From: Leptospirales bacterium
GTDB taxonomy: Bacteria; Spirochaetota; Leptospiria; Leptospirales; Leptonemataceae
DNA length: 64,000 nucleotides
Assembly: GCA_016788865.1 (NCBI GenBank)
Contig: JAEUSB010000057.1
Span: 1-64,000 of the forward strand
Reading direction: 5' to 3'
Shown here in pieces: positions 1-8,685 of the stretch. The translations under genes were made by a program, and so were the position numbers. The first letter of the stretch is position 1. Each line of letters begins with the position of its first letter. Below the pieces are notes generated by a model. That model was not told the DNA's origin. It made no database searches and saw nothing but the letters and a program-made list of their open reading frames with translations.

Positions 1-139
1 ATTGTCCCTCTGCGGAGTTTAAGCACCGGAAGGAAACTGGTACTGGCTTTTTCGAAAGCGGACGAAACAAGTGGAAGACCAGGGCAAGCAGACCGAGAAT
101 CGGAATTGCTACCAGTAAGATTGTGGAAATGGACTTCAT
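1..139 (-). CDS. Truncated membrane-anchored protein, N-terminus only
   Basis: Only the first 46 codons lie in the window; the gene continues past the left edge. The peptide starts MKSISTILLVAIPILG, a single hydrophobic segment of about 20 residues followed by a basic stretch (HLFRPLSKK). That looks like an N-terminal membrane anchor or uncleaved signal. Its ATG overlaps the TGA of the upstream flavoprotein gene as ATGA, so it is almost certainly the next gene of the same leftward operon and translationally coupled. Function cannot be assigned from this fragment. Confidence 0.6.
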   Translation of the reverse strand, partial: MKSISTILLVAIPILGLLALVFHLFRPLSKKPVPVSFRCLNSAEGQ

Positions 140-1959
140 GCGGCGACTCTCCTCTGTTGTATTCGCAATGACAGAACTTTGATCAGGCTGCTCAATGAAG
201 AAATGTATTCGCCTGGATCGTTAAAGCGCGCGGCAATTTGACCGTCCGGCCGCACGAGGATTGCTCCAGACATCGAGATGCCGGCCAGATCTGCCCATGT
301 GACAGTTTCGCCGGCCATCGTGACGCTATTGCTCACTTTCTGAAGTTGGATCAAATGGCTCAATCCGGAGTCGTCCAGAACTCGTTTCCAGCTTTCGGTT
401 TTTGTGCAGAGCAGTGTAAACATCGTGTAGTCGAGCAGGCTGTGGCTGCCTCCCGGCTTTTTCTTTTTCCGACTGTTCGGTTTGGGAAAAGTGGGTGCCT
501 TTCGTCTAAGAGTAAAATGCGGCAGCCTGGATCCGGGCGAGAAATCAGGTACGTAAACTGTCCCTGAACTGCTTGTGGCCGGCTTTCCGTCCGGGAGTAT
601 ACATCCCGCTCCGTAGCGGAAGCCAAGATCCAGTCCGATTCGGTCGAAATGCCCAATTTCACGTGCAATTGCGTCTGTGACCAATCCCATTGGCCCCGCC
701 TGTCTTTGCACCTTCTGCAGGTGCGTGTCGGCGAACAAGAGGAGACGCGCCAGAAGTGCATTCAGTGATCTCCGGACCGGTGTGAGATCCGGAGCCAGTG
801 CAAACAGACGGGCGATCAATGTCGAATAACGTACATCGAGCCCCAGGACTCTGGGGATCTTCATGAGACGGCGATAATTCTTGTAACTCTCACGGCAGTT
901 TATTTCAACGACTGGTTTACGCTCCGCTTCGTACGTTGTGAGGATATTTTCATTCGCGGTTCGGTGAAGGACCATTGCAATTTTCCAGCACAGGTTGAAT
1001 GCATCGGCGACACCCGAGTTCAATCCGAGTCCGCCTGTCGGGGGGAATCGGTGCGCACTATCTCCCAGCAGGAAAACCCGCCTGGATTGAAATGATTCGG
1101 CGACCTGTGCGGTCATTCTCCAGGAGCTGATCGACTCGATGCAAGGCTCAAAGTCAGGGATACCCAGCGCCCGCTGTAATCTCGCCCGAAACACCGATTC
1201 TGTGAAATCTTGAACCTTTTCAAAAGGCGAAAGAATAGGAACATGATATACCCAGCGTTTCTTTGGATGATGAGCGATAATGGTCCCGGCTGCATCCGGT
1301 CGCAAGATGAAGAATAATTTGGCGCGTGTCTTAAGGACCTTTGAAAGGTCATTGGTGAAATAGACGTTTGCAAAATCCTGAATCTGCTCGGGTCCTTTCA
1401 TTTGGATCCCGAGCGCATTACGAACTGCGCCAGCTGCCCCTTCGCAGCCGAGCACGTAGGAGCTTTCCACAATGACCCGTGTGCCTTTGTGAATCAGTCT
1501 CGATCTTACTCTGGAATGAGTTTGTTCCAGTGATTCCCAGGAACAATCGTTCCATAGCGTAATCCGCCTGCTCTTGCGGATGTGAGAACGCAAGAGGTTC
1601 TCGACCTGTACTTGAGAGATGTTGAAGTAGGGGGCGCCGACAAAGTGATCCCGGTATTTCCTCTGTATGGAAGGAACGTTCAGTTCAATTCTTCCAATTT
1701 CTTCCTGAATGGTTCGACAGAATATGATTGTGGAGGCCACTTCGTGACTCGACGCATCCTTTCGCAGCTCTTCCACCGGGATTCCAAGTGAGTTTAGTAT
1801 CTCAATAGTACGGCCACTAATCTCGTGGGCCTTTGGATGGATGCCTGGCGTTTTTCGTTTCTCTATCAGGATGGAATGGATTCCTGATTTTGCAAGCGCA
1901 AGGGCCGCGACCATCCCGGAAGGACCCGCTCCCACGATTAGGACTCCGGTTTTATGCAT
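136..1959 (-). CDS. FAD-dependent aromatic-type monooxygenase (PheA/TfdB/UbiH superfamily)
   Basis: Predicted class A flavoprotein hydroxylase of 607 aa, expected to use FAD and NAD(P)H to hydroxylate an aromatic or polyketide-like substrate in the cytoplasm. Visible motifs are the Rossmann GAGPSG at residues 10-15, a DG-type motif that reads GCEGAAGAVR (Glu instead of the usual Asp), and the FAD-ribityl GD motif LLGDSAHRFPP around residue 300. The last 130 residues resemble the thioredoxin-like C-terminal domain of the phenol hydroxylase/TetX/MhpA group. I chose the ATG at 1959 because the Rossmann strand follows at once; an upstream in-frame start would add 18 unlikely residues. It overlaps the upstream membrane-protein gene by 8 bp and the next gene by 4 bp. 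The substrate is unknown. Confidence 0.85.
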   Translation of the reverse strand: MHKTGVLIVGAGPSGMVAALALAKSGIHSILIEKRKTPGIHPKAHEISGRTIEILNSLGIPVEELRKDASSHEVASTIIFCRTIQEEIGRIELNVPSIQRKYRDHFVGAPYFNISQVQVENLLRSHIRKSRRITLWNDCSWESLEQTHSRVRSRLIHKGTRVIVESSYVLGCEGAAGAVRNALGIQMKGPEQIQDFANVYFTNDLSKVLKTRAKLFFILRPDAAGTIIAHHPKKRWVYHVPILSPFEKVQDFTESVFRARLQRALGIPDFEPCIESISSWRMTAQVAESFQSRRVFLLGDSAHRFPPTGGLGLNSGVADAFNLCWKIAMVLHRTANENILTTYEAERKPVVEINCRESYKNYRRLMKIPRVLGLDVRYSTLIARLFALAPDLTPVRRSLNALLARLLLFADTHLQKVQRQAGPMGLVTDAIAREIGHFDRIGLDLGFRYGAGCILPDGKPATSSSGTVYVPDFSPGSRLPHFTLRRKAPTFPKPNSRKKKKPGGSHSLLDYTMFTLLCTKTESWKRVLDDSGLSHLIQLQKVSNSVTMAGETVTWADLAGISMSGAILVRPDGQIAARFNDPGEYISSLSSLIKVLSLRIQQRRVAA

Positions 1960-2389
1960 CCGACCGCGCTCCGCGGGATCTGAAGAACAGGAAGAGAGCA
2001 ATAAGCCAGACAAGTGCCAGCAAAGTGAAAGCGACTATATTTTCGTTTATACCCAGAATCTGCGCATGATACACTCCGTCCACGACCGCACCGCCGTACA
2101 GTGGGGCGAGTATGACTGCAGACCAGAACGCAAGCAGGTTGCAGAGCTGCCAGCCGAGAACAAGGGCCGGATCGGCGGGCTTGCGAAACCAGATTAAGTA
2201 TATCTGGGCCATTCCCGAGAAGAACAGATACGCGATGAACCACATCATGTGCAGTTTTGCGTGCGGCGGCCACAGAGGGTTCTGAAGATGCGAAACGTCG
2301 GAATCGCGCAGTGCTGGTCCAAAGAACTCCAGTGCGCCCAGTGTTAAAACGATATTGAGCATTCGTGTTTGAAGGGGATCAGTTTTCAT
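1952..2389 (-). CDS. Four-TM integral membrane protein, paralogue of 17496-17942
   Basis: A 145-aa protein with about four predicted membrane helices. Two motifs stand out: PPHAKLHMMW near residue 40 and YGGAVVDG followed by GINENIVAFTLL near residue 100. The same blocks recur in the protein at 17496-17942 (TPHSRMHMVW; YGGALSDG; GVDANIVTFTLG), so the two are clear paralogues. From memory the family may be the one called DUF6640; I have not verified this. The start is the ATG at 2389, preceded by GGAGG; a TTG 30 bp upstream lacks a ribosome site. It heads the leftward operon with the FAD monooxygenase and overlaps it by 8 bp, so it may act with that enzyme at the membrane. Function unknown. 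Confidence 0.7.
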   Translation of the reverse strand: MKTDPLQTRMLNIVLTLGALEFFGPALRDSDVSHLQNPLWPPHAKLHMMWFIAYLFFSGMAQIYLIWFRKPADPALVLGWQLCNLLAFWSAVILAPLYGGAVVDGVYHAQILGINENIVAFTLLALVWLIALFLFFRSRGARSDA

Positions 2390-2484
2390 TTGCCTCCGTG
2401 TTGAACCAAACAGGCTCAATCTGAGGATGATTCTAACCAGGATCTAGCACGCCGTCGACCTGGCTTGAAAGGCAAGACCTGTAT

Positions 2485-3603
2485 TCAGGTTTTTTTTATC
2501 TGCTGCTGGCGGTAGGCAGTGGGAGTTAAGCCAGTCTGCTCCTTGAACACGCGGTTGAAGACCGCCTTTGACTGGAACCCTGCACTGAACGCTATTGTGA
2601 GGACGGTGTCCTCGGTGGAAGGATCGTCCAGGAGTCGCTTTGCCTCAGCGATCCTGTAGGAGTTAACGAAGTTAAAGAAGTTAAGGTTCTTTTCTATGTT
2701 TATCACCATTGAGAAATGGTGTGCGGGAATGTTTAGCGCAGCAGACAGTCCGGCCAGGGTCACGCGCTCGTCCAGGTATGGTTTCTCGCTCTCGAAGTAG
2801 GTTTCAATCTTCTGAAGATACTCCTTTCGCATTGCATCGCTGAGGTTCTGTTTTGCGTACTTGCCGGTGCTTTCCGTTGCGTCCAGTTGCTGGATGGAAA
2901 AAATTTGAGGCTTCTTCACAAGGTAGAAGATGGCCAGATACGCAAGAACGAGCATGACGCCACCTTCGGGCCAGCCGACGGGGATAAAGAACGAGCTCGA
3001 AACCCAGGCGATGATGGACATTGAGAAGTAGACAAGTGCAAGACCTCCGCTGGCTAACAGGATTGTCCGAATCCAACCCTGTTCATCCCGAAGAGTATTC
3101 GAGAAATTGTTCATTACCTCGCGCTTGTAATCGCGCAGCAAAAACCATGCAAGTAGCAAAAAGTACAGATTGTACACGGAGGCACTAAAGAAGAGGAATC
3201 GTGTATAGTCACCGACTAGACCTTCCATGGTTTGGATCCGGGAAGGGTCGGCCGTTTCAGGGCTAACTACGTTTAATCCAGCGTGGATCAAGAATGCAAG
3301 GATGGGGGCTATCAGGCTTGTAAGGAGTTCCCATCGCCTGGGAGATTTTCCGAATAGCGTGGCCCTCACATAAAAGAAAAGTAGCGGACCGAGCAGAAAT
3401 GCACCAGGAAAAACTACAAAGGGCAACCAGGTTAGCGTCTTTCCTCCCGCTAAAAAGCCCAAGCGTAGCAACGCTGCGAAGGTCATGATCACAAAGAATG
3501 CGAGCAAATAGCGATTTGCTCGCGTTTTTGAGTCAGGCAAAAGTAGAATGCTGATAAGCACGAGTAACGCAATGTTTGCCGCTGCAATGTATGTCGTTAG
3601 CAT
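2485..3603 (-). CDS. Membrane-embedded AraC-family transcriptional regulator
   Basis: A 372-aa protein with about seven hydrophobic helices in residues 1-230 and a C-terminal AraC/XylS DNA-binding domain (roughly 265-370). The second helix-turn-helix carries the family signature, with the core IAFSAGFQSKAVFNRVFKE near residue 340. This architecture (7TM sensor joined directly to AraC HTH) is known from Bacteroidetes and spirochaetes and suggests sensing of a membrane or periplasmic signal with direct transcription control. It is transcribed divergently from the hybrid kinase at 3700; the 96-bp gap probably holds both promoters. Target genes are not evident; candidates are the adjacent kinase and the FAD-monooxygenase operon downstream on the same strand. 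Confidence 0.85.
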   Translation of the reverse strand: MLTTYIAAANIALLVLISILLLPDSKTRANRYLLAFFVIMTFAALLRLGFLAGGKTLTWLPFVVFPGAFLLGPLLFFYVRATLFGKSPRRWELLTSLIAPILAFLIHAGLNVVSPETADPSRIQTMEGLVGDYTRFLFFSASVYNLYFLLLAWFLLRDYKREVMNNFSNTLRDEQGWIRTILLASGGLALVYFSMSIIAWVSSSFFIPVGWPEGGVMLVLAYLAIFYLVKKPQIFSIQQLDATESTGKYAKQNLSDAMRKEYLQKIETYFESEKPYLDERVTLAGLSAALNIPAHHFSMVINIEKNLNFFNFVNSYRIAEAKRLLDDPSTEDTVLTIAFSAGFQSKAVFNRVFKEQTGLTPTAYRQQQIKKT

Positions 3604-3699
3604 AAGGTCTTTTGGAACTGAGATAAAACCGTTGGCCTGTTGGCGTCAATTTCTATGCGGAATGCTTGACCATCGCTGACAAGGCCAGCGAAGTATGCA

Positions 3700-6048
3700 A
3701 TGCCCAGGATTCTCATTGCGATAGTCGGAATCGTATTGGGTTTCCTTGTACCGTTCCCAATCTGGACCGATACTCCCTTGCGGGAGGCTCCCGCAATATT
3801 GCTCAAAGATGGAGATGTGTATTCCGCTACGGGGCATCTCGACGTTGCACGGGAAGTGTCCGGCTCGGTATCGACTCCACGTGACATGGATCCATTGTTC
3901 CGCACCCTCGAAGGGCAGGCGCCGTCGTATGGTTTTACGTCTGACGCATACTGGGCTCGCATCACCTTGCGCACAGACGTTCAGACTGATTGGTATGTTG
4001 TCCTGTCGGCCAGCCGCTTGAACGACGTGCGCTTCTATGCGCCTGGTGCCGGTGGATTCAAAGTAATTGAAACCGGCACAAAATTCGTGTTCAGCCAACG
4101 ACCGTACCAAAGCAGAAGCTTTGTATTCCCGGTTCGCCTGCAGCCTGGCGTGACTACAACCTTCTACCTGCGCGTAGCCTCCAGCACGTCTGTCCAAATT
4201 CCAATTCGAATCTGGCAGCCGGAGGCGTTCCGGCAGTTCGAGAACGATGAGACGCTGATCTTCGGAGTCGTCCTCGGTGCGCATCTGCTGCTTTTGTTGT
4301 ACAACCTGGCCATAGGAACTTTCCTGAGGTCTCCGGCATTCTTCTATTATTCTGGCCTTGTTTTTGTCGCGATGATCTTCTACGCAACAACCTACGGGTA
4401 CGCCTATCAGTATCTTTGGCCCAATCATCCCGTGTTCGCGCTTTATATCAACGGCCTGGCTCTCGGTGGCGTGGCCTACCTGGGTGCACAATTTTCTCGT
4501 TCTGCAATGGGTACGGAAATCTGGCCCAGAATCGATTTAACGTTACGCGGCATATCGTATCTCACGCTGGCTTCGCCGCTCTTATTCCTGGTCCTCCCGT
4601 ACGTAGTCGTGTTGCGAATCATGGTCCCTCTGGCTGTTCTGACGTTTGCCCCCATCCTGTTTGCGACTCTGTACGGAATCTGGCATAAAGCCCCGGCTGC
4701 CGGATATTTTTTTGGTGCAATGGTAAGTTATGCGATTGGTTCGCTCACGTATGCCCTGGCCGCATCCGGTGTCCTACCCATCGTCCCCATTACGCAGTTC
4801 GGATTCATAATTGGGGCGACTGTTGCAGTTACGATCATGTCAATCGCATTGGCGAGCCAGGTAAGATTGCTACGTATTGACCGTGAGGCAGCAATCGCCG
4901 CCAATCGGTTTAAGTCAAAGTTCCTGTCGATCATGAGCCACGAAATTCGGACACCGTTAACCGCCATTGTGGGGATGGCACAATTGCTGACGGACGATTT
5001 GACGCCGGATGAAAAGGCAACCTACACCCGAGTTTTGAGAGAAAGTGGAGATCGACTTTCGCATCTGGTAAATCAGGTGCTCGACTTTTCGCGGATCGAG
5101 GAAGAGCGGATAGTTCTAGAACATTCCCCGTTTGCGCTGGGAGAAATTCTGAGTTCGCTAACGCACCTGTTCCGTCCATCAGCGCTGGCAAAAGGTCTAA
5201 GTATCACGTTGGACAATCAGGTGGGAGATAGACGATTTCTGGGCGATGCGGCGAGGCTATCACAGGTGTTAATGAATCTAACTGCAAACGCAGTAAAGTT
5301 CACCAACAAAGGCGGAATCGTGATTCGCGCGTTGCCGGTGGACAATGGCGACTCCAAAAACATCGCCGTTCGTTTCACTGTTGAGGACACGGGCATAGGG
5401 ATTGACCCGGACAAACGGAACATGATTTTTGAGAGCTTTGTTCAAGCGGATCCAGGAGTAACGCGTCGTCACGGAGGTTCGGGACTTGGTCTTGCCATTG
5501 CTGCTGGAATTGTAAAACTGATGGGTGGACAAATTGAGGTGCAGGGGAATCCAGGTGGGGGTACAATCTTCAGTTTCACAGCATCGCTTGAGCCGTTGCC
5601 TGATGTGCGCCTCGAAGCAAGCCTTCCGGATCCTGGTAAGCCGCGATTGAGAATCCTGGTTGCGGAAGACGATGAAATAAATCGGCTCCTTGTGGTTAGA
5701 ATTCTGGAACAGGCCGGCCACTCGGTTCAAACTGCAGAGAATGGTATCGAGGCGTTGAAACTGATGGAGACGCAGGAGTTTGATCTGGCGCTTGTGGATC
5801 TTCAAATGCCAGAGATGGACGGTTATTCAGCCGTGCGCCACTCGCGAAAACTTCAATCGCGCAATGGCACAATACCCATGTACGCTTTGAGTGCGAATGC
5901 TCTACCTTCCGACCTTGCTGCTTGCCATAGCGCTGGCTTCACCGGGCATATTGCCAAACCGTATCGCCGTGAAGATCTGATTGAAATAGTCCATCTTGCA
6001 GGAGTGGGCAAGCCCACAATAGCCGATTTTCAGAATCGCATGCAGTAG
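3700..6048 (+). CDS. 7TMR-DISM hybrid histidine kinase with receiver domain
   Basis: A 782-aa sensor. An N-terminal hydrophobic segment precedes an extracytoplasmic 7TMR-DISM sensory domain (about 40-180), then seven TM helices (about 185-385), a HisKA domain with phospho-acceptor His414 in SHEIRTPL, and an HATPase domain with N box NLTANAVKF, G1 DTGIGI and G2 GGSGLGLAI. The C-terminal receiver (about 645-765) has the acidic pair EDD and phospho-acceptor Asp700 in ALVDLQMPEMDG. 7TMR-DISM extracellular domains often resemble carbohydrate-binding modules, so a small soluble ligand is plausible. No output domain is present; phosphotransfer to an external Hpt or regulator is expected. Its 3' end faces the next gene with a 7-bp gap. 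Confidence 0.93.
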   Translation: MPRILIAIVGIVLGFLVPFPIWTDTPLREAPAILLKDGDVYSATGHLDVAREVSGSVSTPRDMDPLFRTLEGQAPSYGFTSDAYWARITLRTDVQTDWYVVLSASRLNDVRFYAPGAGGFKVIETGTKFVFSQRPYQSRSFVFPVRLQPGVTTTFYLRVASSTSVQIPIRIWQPEAFRQFENDETLIFGVVLGAHLLLLLYNLAIGTFLRSPAFFYYSGLVFVAMIFYATTYGYAYQYLWPNHPVFALYINGLALGGVAYLGAQFSRSAMGTEIWPRIDLTLRGISYLTLASPLLFLVLPYVVVLRIMVPLAVLTFAPILFATLYGIWHKAPAAGYFFGAMVSYAIGSLTYALAASGVLPIVPITQFGFIIGATVAVTIMSIALASQVRLLRIDREAAIAANRFKSKFLSIMSHEIRTPLTAIVGMAQLLTDDLTPDEKATYTRVLRESGDRLSHLVNQVLDFSRIEEERIVLEHSPFALGEILSSLTHLFRPSALAKGLSITLDNQVGDRRFLGDAARLSQVLMNLTANAVKFTNKGGIVIRALPVDNGDSKNIAVRFTVEDTGIGIDPDKRNMIFESFVQADPGVTRRHGGSGLGLAIAAGIVKLMGGQIEVQGNPGGGTIFSFTASLEPLPDVRLEASLPDPGKPRLRILVAEDDEINRLLVVRILEQAGHSVQTAENGIEALKLMETQEFDLALVDLQMPEMDGYSAVRHSRKLQSRNGTIPMYALSANALPSDLAACHSAGFTGHIAKPYRREDLIEIVHLAGVGKPTIADFQNRMQ

Positions 6049-6055
6049 TTCCCGA

Positions 6056-6937
6056 TCAAGAGCCCGGAGACGCGGAATCGAAATCCCGCAGATGTTTTCC
6101 GACGGTCTTTACTACATAGAAAAGCCAGAATATCATTCCCACATGCAGCACATCATTCTCTGAGAAATAGAATCCCTGTCCGTTTTTGTACAATGTCGCG
6201 GTGATGCCGGCTCCGTAGTAAGTAAAGTAGGCCGCATTCACAAGAACAAGAAGGAGCGCCGCGACCAAGAGAGAGCCGTCCAGGGGTTTCCTTTTACGCA
6301 GATACTGGATTCCGGAAACGAGAATCACAAACAAGATCCCTGGCAGGGCGAAGAGCATGAGCACCTCAAACGAGAGCAAAGTCTTGTTTGGCTGCGTGAT
6401 CCCAATGATGGTGATGATGACATAAATGACCGCATTCAGTATGCAATAGGCAACGAGCGCTTTGCGAAACCAGCCGGCAGTACACGCAATGGCAACGGCG
6501 GTGAGCATCGCACTGACGCTGACTGCTTGCGTAACACTGTAACCAACTTCGAACCCGTTCGTCAACGTGCAGAACTCTTTGCCAGCACACTTTAGCGCGT
6601 AACTGAAAGCCTGATAACTAATCCCAGCTTGAGCTGCGCCAAGACCGCCCAGTACAAGTGCAACACCTAGCCATCTCCTCGATTTTTGTGCATTGTGATT
6701 TTTTAGGAAGTAGACCCCTGATGCAATCCATAGGATTGCCAGGAGGAATACCAGGAAAGAGCCCAGAGGTTCGTTCACGATGGAGCCTCCGATGTTTACG
6801 CATGGACGAAGCTGGCACCATTGCTCCGGCGTTGTGCGCGGTTCATACTGCAGGTCCTGAATTCTGCATCCGAATCCGATCGCAGATAAAATCAGGAGCA
6901 AAGAGACTCGGAATACCATGCGTGAAGTGGGGCGCAT
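6056..6937 (-). CDS. Polytopic membrane protein of unknown function
   Basis: A 293-aa protein with an N-terminal signal-like segment ending near Cys24 (IGFGC, a possible relaxed spirochaetal lipobox) and about seven further hydrophobic segments. A cysteine-containing loop between the first helices (WCQLRPC; later CAGKEFC) suggests disulfides on the periplasmic side. A charged RKRKPLD segment sits between late helices. I recognise no family. It is convergent with the hybrid kinase and has no strong ribosome site at either the first Met or Met7, so the exact start is uncertain. Confidence 0.7.
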   Translation of the reverse strand: MRPTSRMVFRVSLLLILSAIGFGCRIQDLQYEPRTTPEQWCQLRPCVNIGGSIVNEPLGSFLVFLLAILWIASGVYFLKNHNAQKSRRWLGVALVLGGLGAAQAGISYQAFSYALKCAGKEFCTLTNGFEVGYSVTQAVSVSAMLTAVAIACTAGWFRKALVAYCILNAVIYVIITIIGITQPNKTLLSFEVLMLFALPGILFVILVSGIQYLRKRKPLDGSLLVAALLLVLVNAAYFTYYGAGITATLYKNGQGFYFSENDVLHVGMIFWLFYVVKTVGKHLRDFDSASPGS

Positions 6938-7075
6938 GGGTCATTGCAACGCACTCTGTGAGCCAGGCAATCTCATTTCGACCCGACGGCAACCGACAGT
7001 GAAGGCAACGTAGTCCTGTTCAGTGAGTACACTGGTCGGGCGCGTTAGCCCGGCGGCGTTTCTGAATTCCGGTAA

Positions 7076-8635
7076 CTATTCCTTTATTTGTGCGACCGTC
7101 TCTTCTGCCATTTCGCGGACTCGCTGGGAAGGATCCTTCAACAGTTCCCGCAGCGAGGCTAGAACGGGACGAAAGTTCAATCCCTCCGCGAGCAGATCTC
7201 TGATTCTATAGAGGGCAGAGAGTCGAATCGTTGTGGTTTTGTGCGAAAGTAGTCTTGAGATTTCTTCAAAGTTTGTGATCCCCGTCCAGTGACGAAGTAA
7301 TACTTGAATCAAGGATTCTGTATATGAATCCGTGGAGACTGCCCTTTGAACGAAAGATTGGACGGCGGGGATTGCGGCAGTCAAATCGCATTTTGCGTTC
7401 GACAAGAATTCAAGTAGGTGAGACGCCGCGGGCACGAGTTGGGCCTCATTCAGACATTCACCTGCAACTTCCTTTGCGGCGCGGCCGACCTTCTCCGGAT
7501 TCTGCCGCGCTGCAGCCGCAAGCAGGCGAAGCAGTTCTCCCCGGGAGTGCGGGTTTAATTCAGAAATGAATTGATCGGTGAGAGCCTCGAGGCTCGCTCC
7601 TGCCGCAGCGCATGCCTCCACGAGTTCCAGTGCTCCAGAGCATTCGGGGTCGTTGACCAGCCTTGCTGCCCCCGCGAGTATGCTCGCCGCATTTTCCTTT
7701 GTTACCGTATTTTTCAGCGCTCGCAGGCCGTCGCTTCTTACCGCCGGGCTCTGGCTATGCAGAGATAAAATCAAATCAGGAACCAGAAACGGAACGCTCT
7801 GCCCATTCTCAGCGGCTGCTTCTACTATGAAGTGTGCGAAGGATCTGACATTGTCCTGTTCATGAAGAGTGAGCGCTGCGATTCGATCCAGATGCGGACA
7901 GCGCATTCCCATTGTTATGCGAGCCTGGATAGCGCGAAGGCAACCGTAAAGTATGCATGAATCGGAGGAAAAGAGATAGCGCTTAACTTCGTCGTGATTC
8001 TGTCCTTGCAGGATCAGCCATGACAGGACAAATGCAGCGTCTCCCTTGGTCTGGCAAAGTTCGCTTTGCAGCGCACGTTCCGCTGTACCCTGCAAGGGAT
8101 TCGGATCCAGCCCCCCTCTGACTGCCACCGCAATCGCCATGACGGTTTCTCTCATGCACGTGGCATCCTTTGCCGCGAGTCTTTCGATTTCTGGCCATTC
8201 TCCCGTTGAAAGAAAATACTCTGCCAGTTTCCAGGCTGATTCCGAGCAGATCCAGTCGTCCGGGTGGTCCGTGCCGGCCTTTAGATCGCAAATCAATTCG
8301 GGAAGCCTGGTCTTGTAATCAGTCGCAGATTCTCCCTGCAATTTCTTCAGGGCTTGGCCGGGATGCAATCGTTCCAGTTCGAAGGATTCCCTTGTGTGAT
8401 TGTCTTCCGATTCAGAGGAATAGGAAAACTGATAGAGATTGGAGCATTCAGGGCAGATTCGGAGATTTCCAAGCTCGCTCAGTTTTTTCGCTTCGCGCGG
8501 CGTACTCAATTCGTGATTCCAGGATTCCACGCGAGCGAGTCGGCTGCATATAGAACAACGGACGTCACCATCGAGAGCGCTTAGAATCGATGCCGCCCGG
8601 GCATTTGGCTGCAGGGCAATCAGTGCTTCGCGCAA
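7076..8635 (-). CDS. HEAT-repeat protein with zinc-ribbon-like cysteines, probably the 3' part of a frameshifted gene
   Basis: The 519 residues from the first in-frame TTG hold a CxxC...CxxC pair (CSIC and CPEC, residues 27-63), which looks like a small zinc ribbon, then a long alpha-helical array of HEAT-like repeats to the C-terminus. The repeats include LLSHKTTTIRLSALYRIRD and LLKDPSQRVREMAEETVAQ. No ATG or GTG with a ribosome site precedes it. The frame stays open upstream to about 8752 and there encodes a helix-forming HEAT-like peptide, overlapping the end of the other HEAT ORF. One extra C in the CCCC tract at 8741-8744 (minus-strand sense) would join the two into an 865-aa protein. 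HEAT arrays serve as protein-binding scaffolds; the partner is unknown. Confidence 0.75.
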   Translation of the reverse strand: MREALIALQPNARAASILSALDGDVRCSICSRLARVESWNHELSTPREAKKLSELGNLRICPECSNLYQFSYSSESEDNHTRESFELERLHPGQALKKLQGESATDYKTRLPELICDLKAGTDHPDDWICSESAWKLAEYFLSTGEWPEIERLAAKDATCMRETVMAIAVAVRGGLDPNPLQGTAERALQSELCQTKGDAAFVLSWLILQGQNHDEVKRYLFSSDSCILYGCLRAIQARITMGMRCPHLDRIAALTLHEQDNVRSFAHFIVEAAAENGQSVPFLVPDLILSLHSQSPAVRSDGLRALKNTVTKENAASILAGAARLVNDPECSGALELVEACAAAGASLEALTDQFISELNPHSRGELLRLLAAAARQNPEKVGRAAKEVAGECLNEAQLVPAASHLLEFLSNAKCDLTAAIPAVQSFVQRAVSTDSYTESLIQVLLRHWTGITNFEEISRLLSHKTTTIRLSALYRIRDLLAEGLNFRPVLASLRELLKDPSQRVREMAEETVAQIKE

Positions 8636-8685
8636 GTGCTCTTTTACCTTTTCACTTTCGAATGCGAAGCGAAGCAGGATTGCGC

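Noticed and set aside
3646-4491. Open frame of 281 codons on the minus strand inside the hybrid kinase gene
   Set aside because: It lies opposite the conserved 7TMR-DISM region, with no ribosome site and no recognisable motif; it is a shadow of the kinase coding bias.
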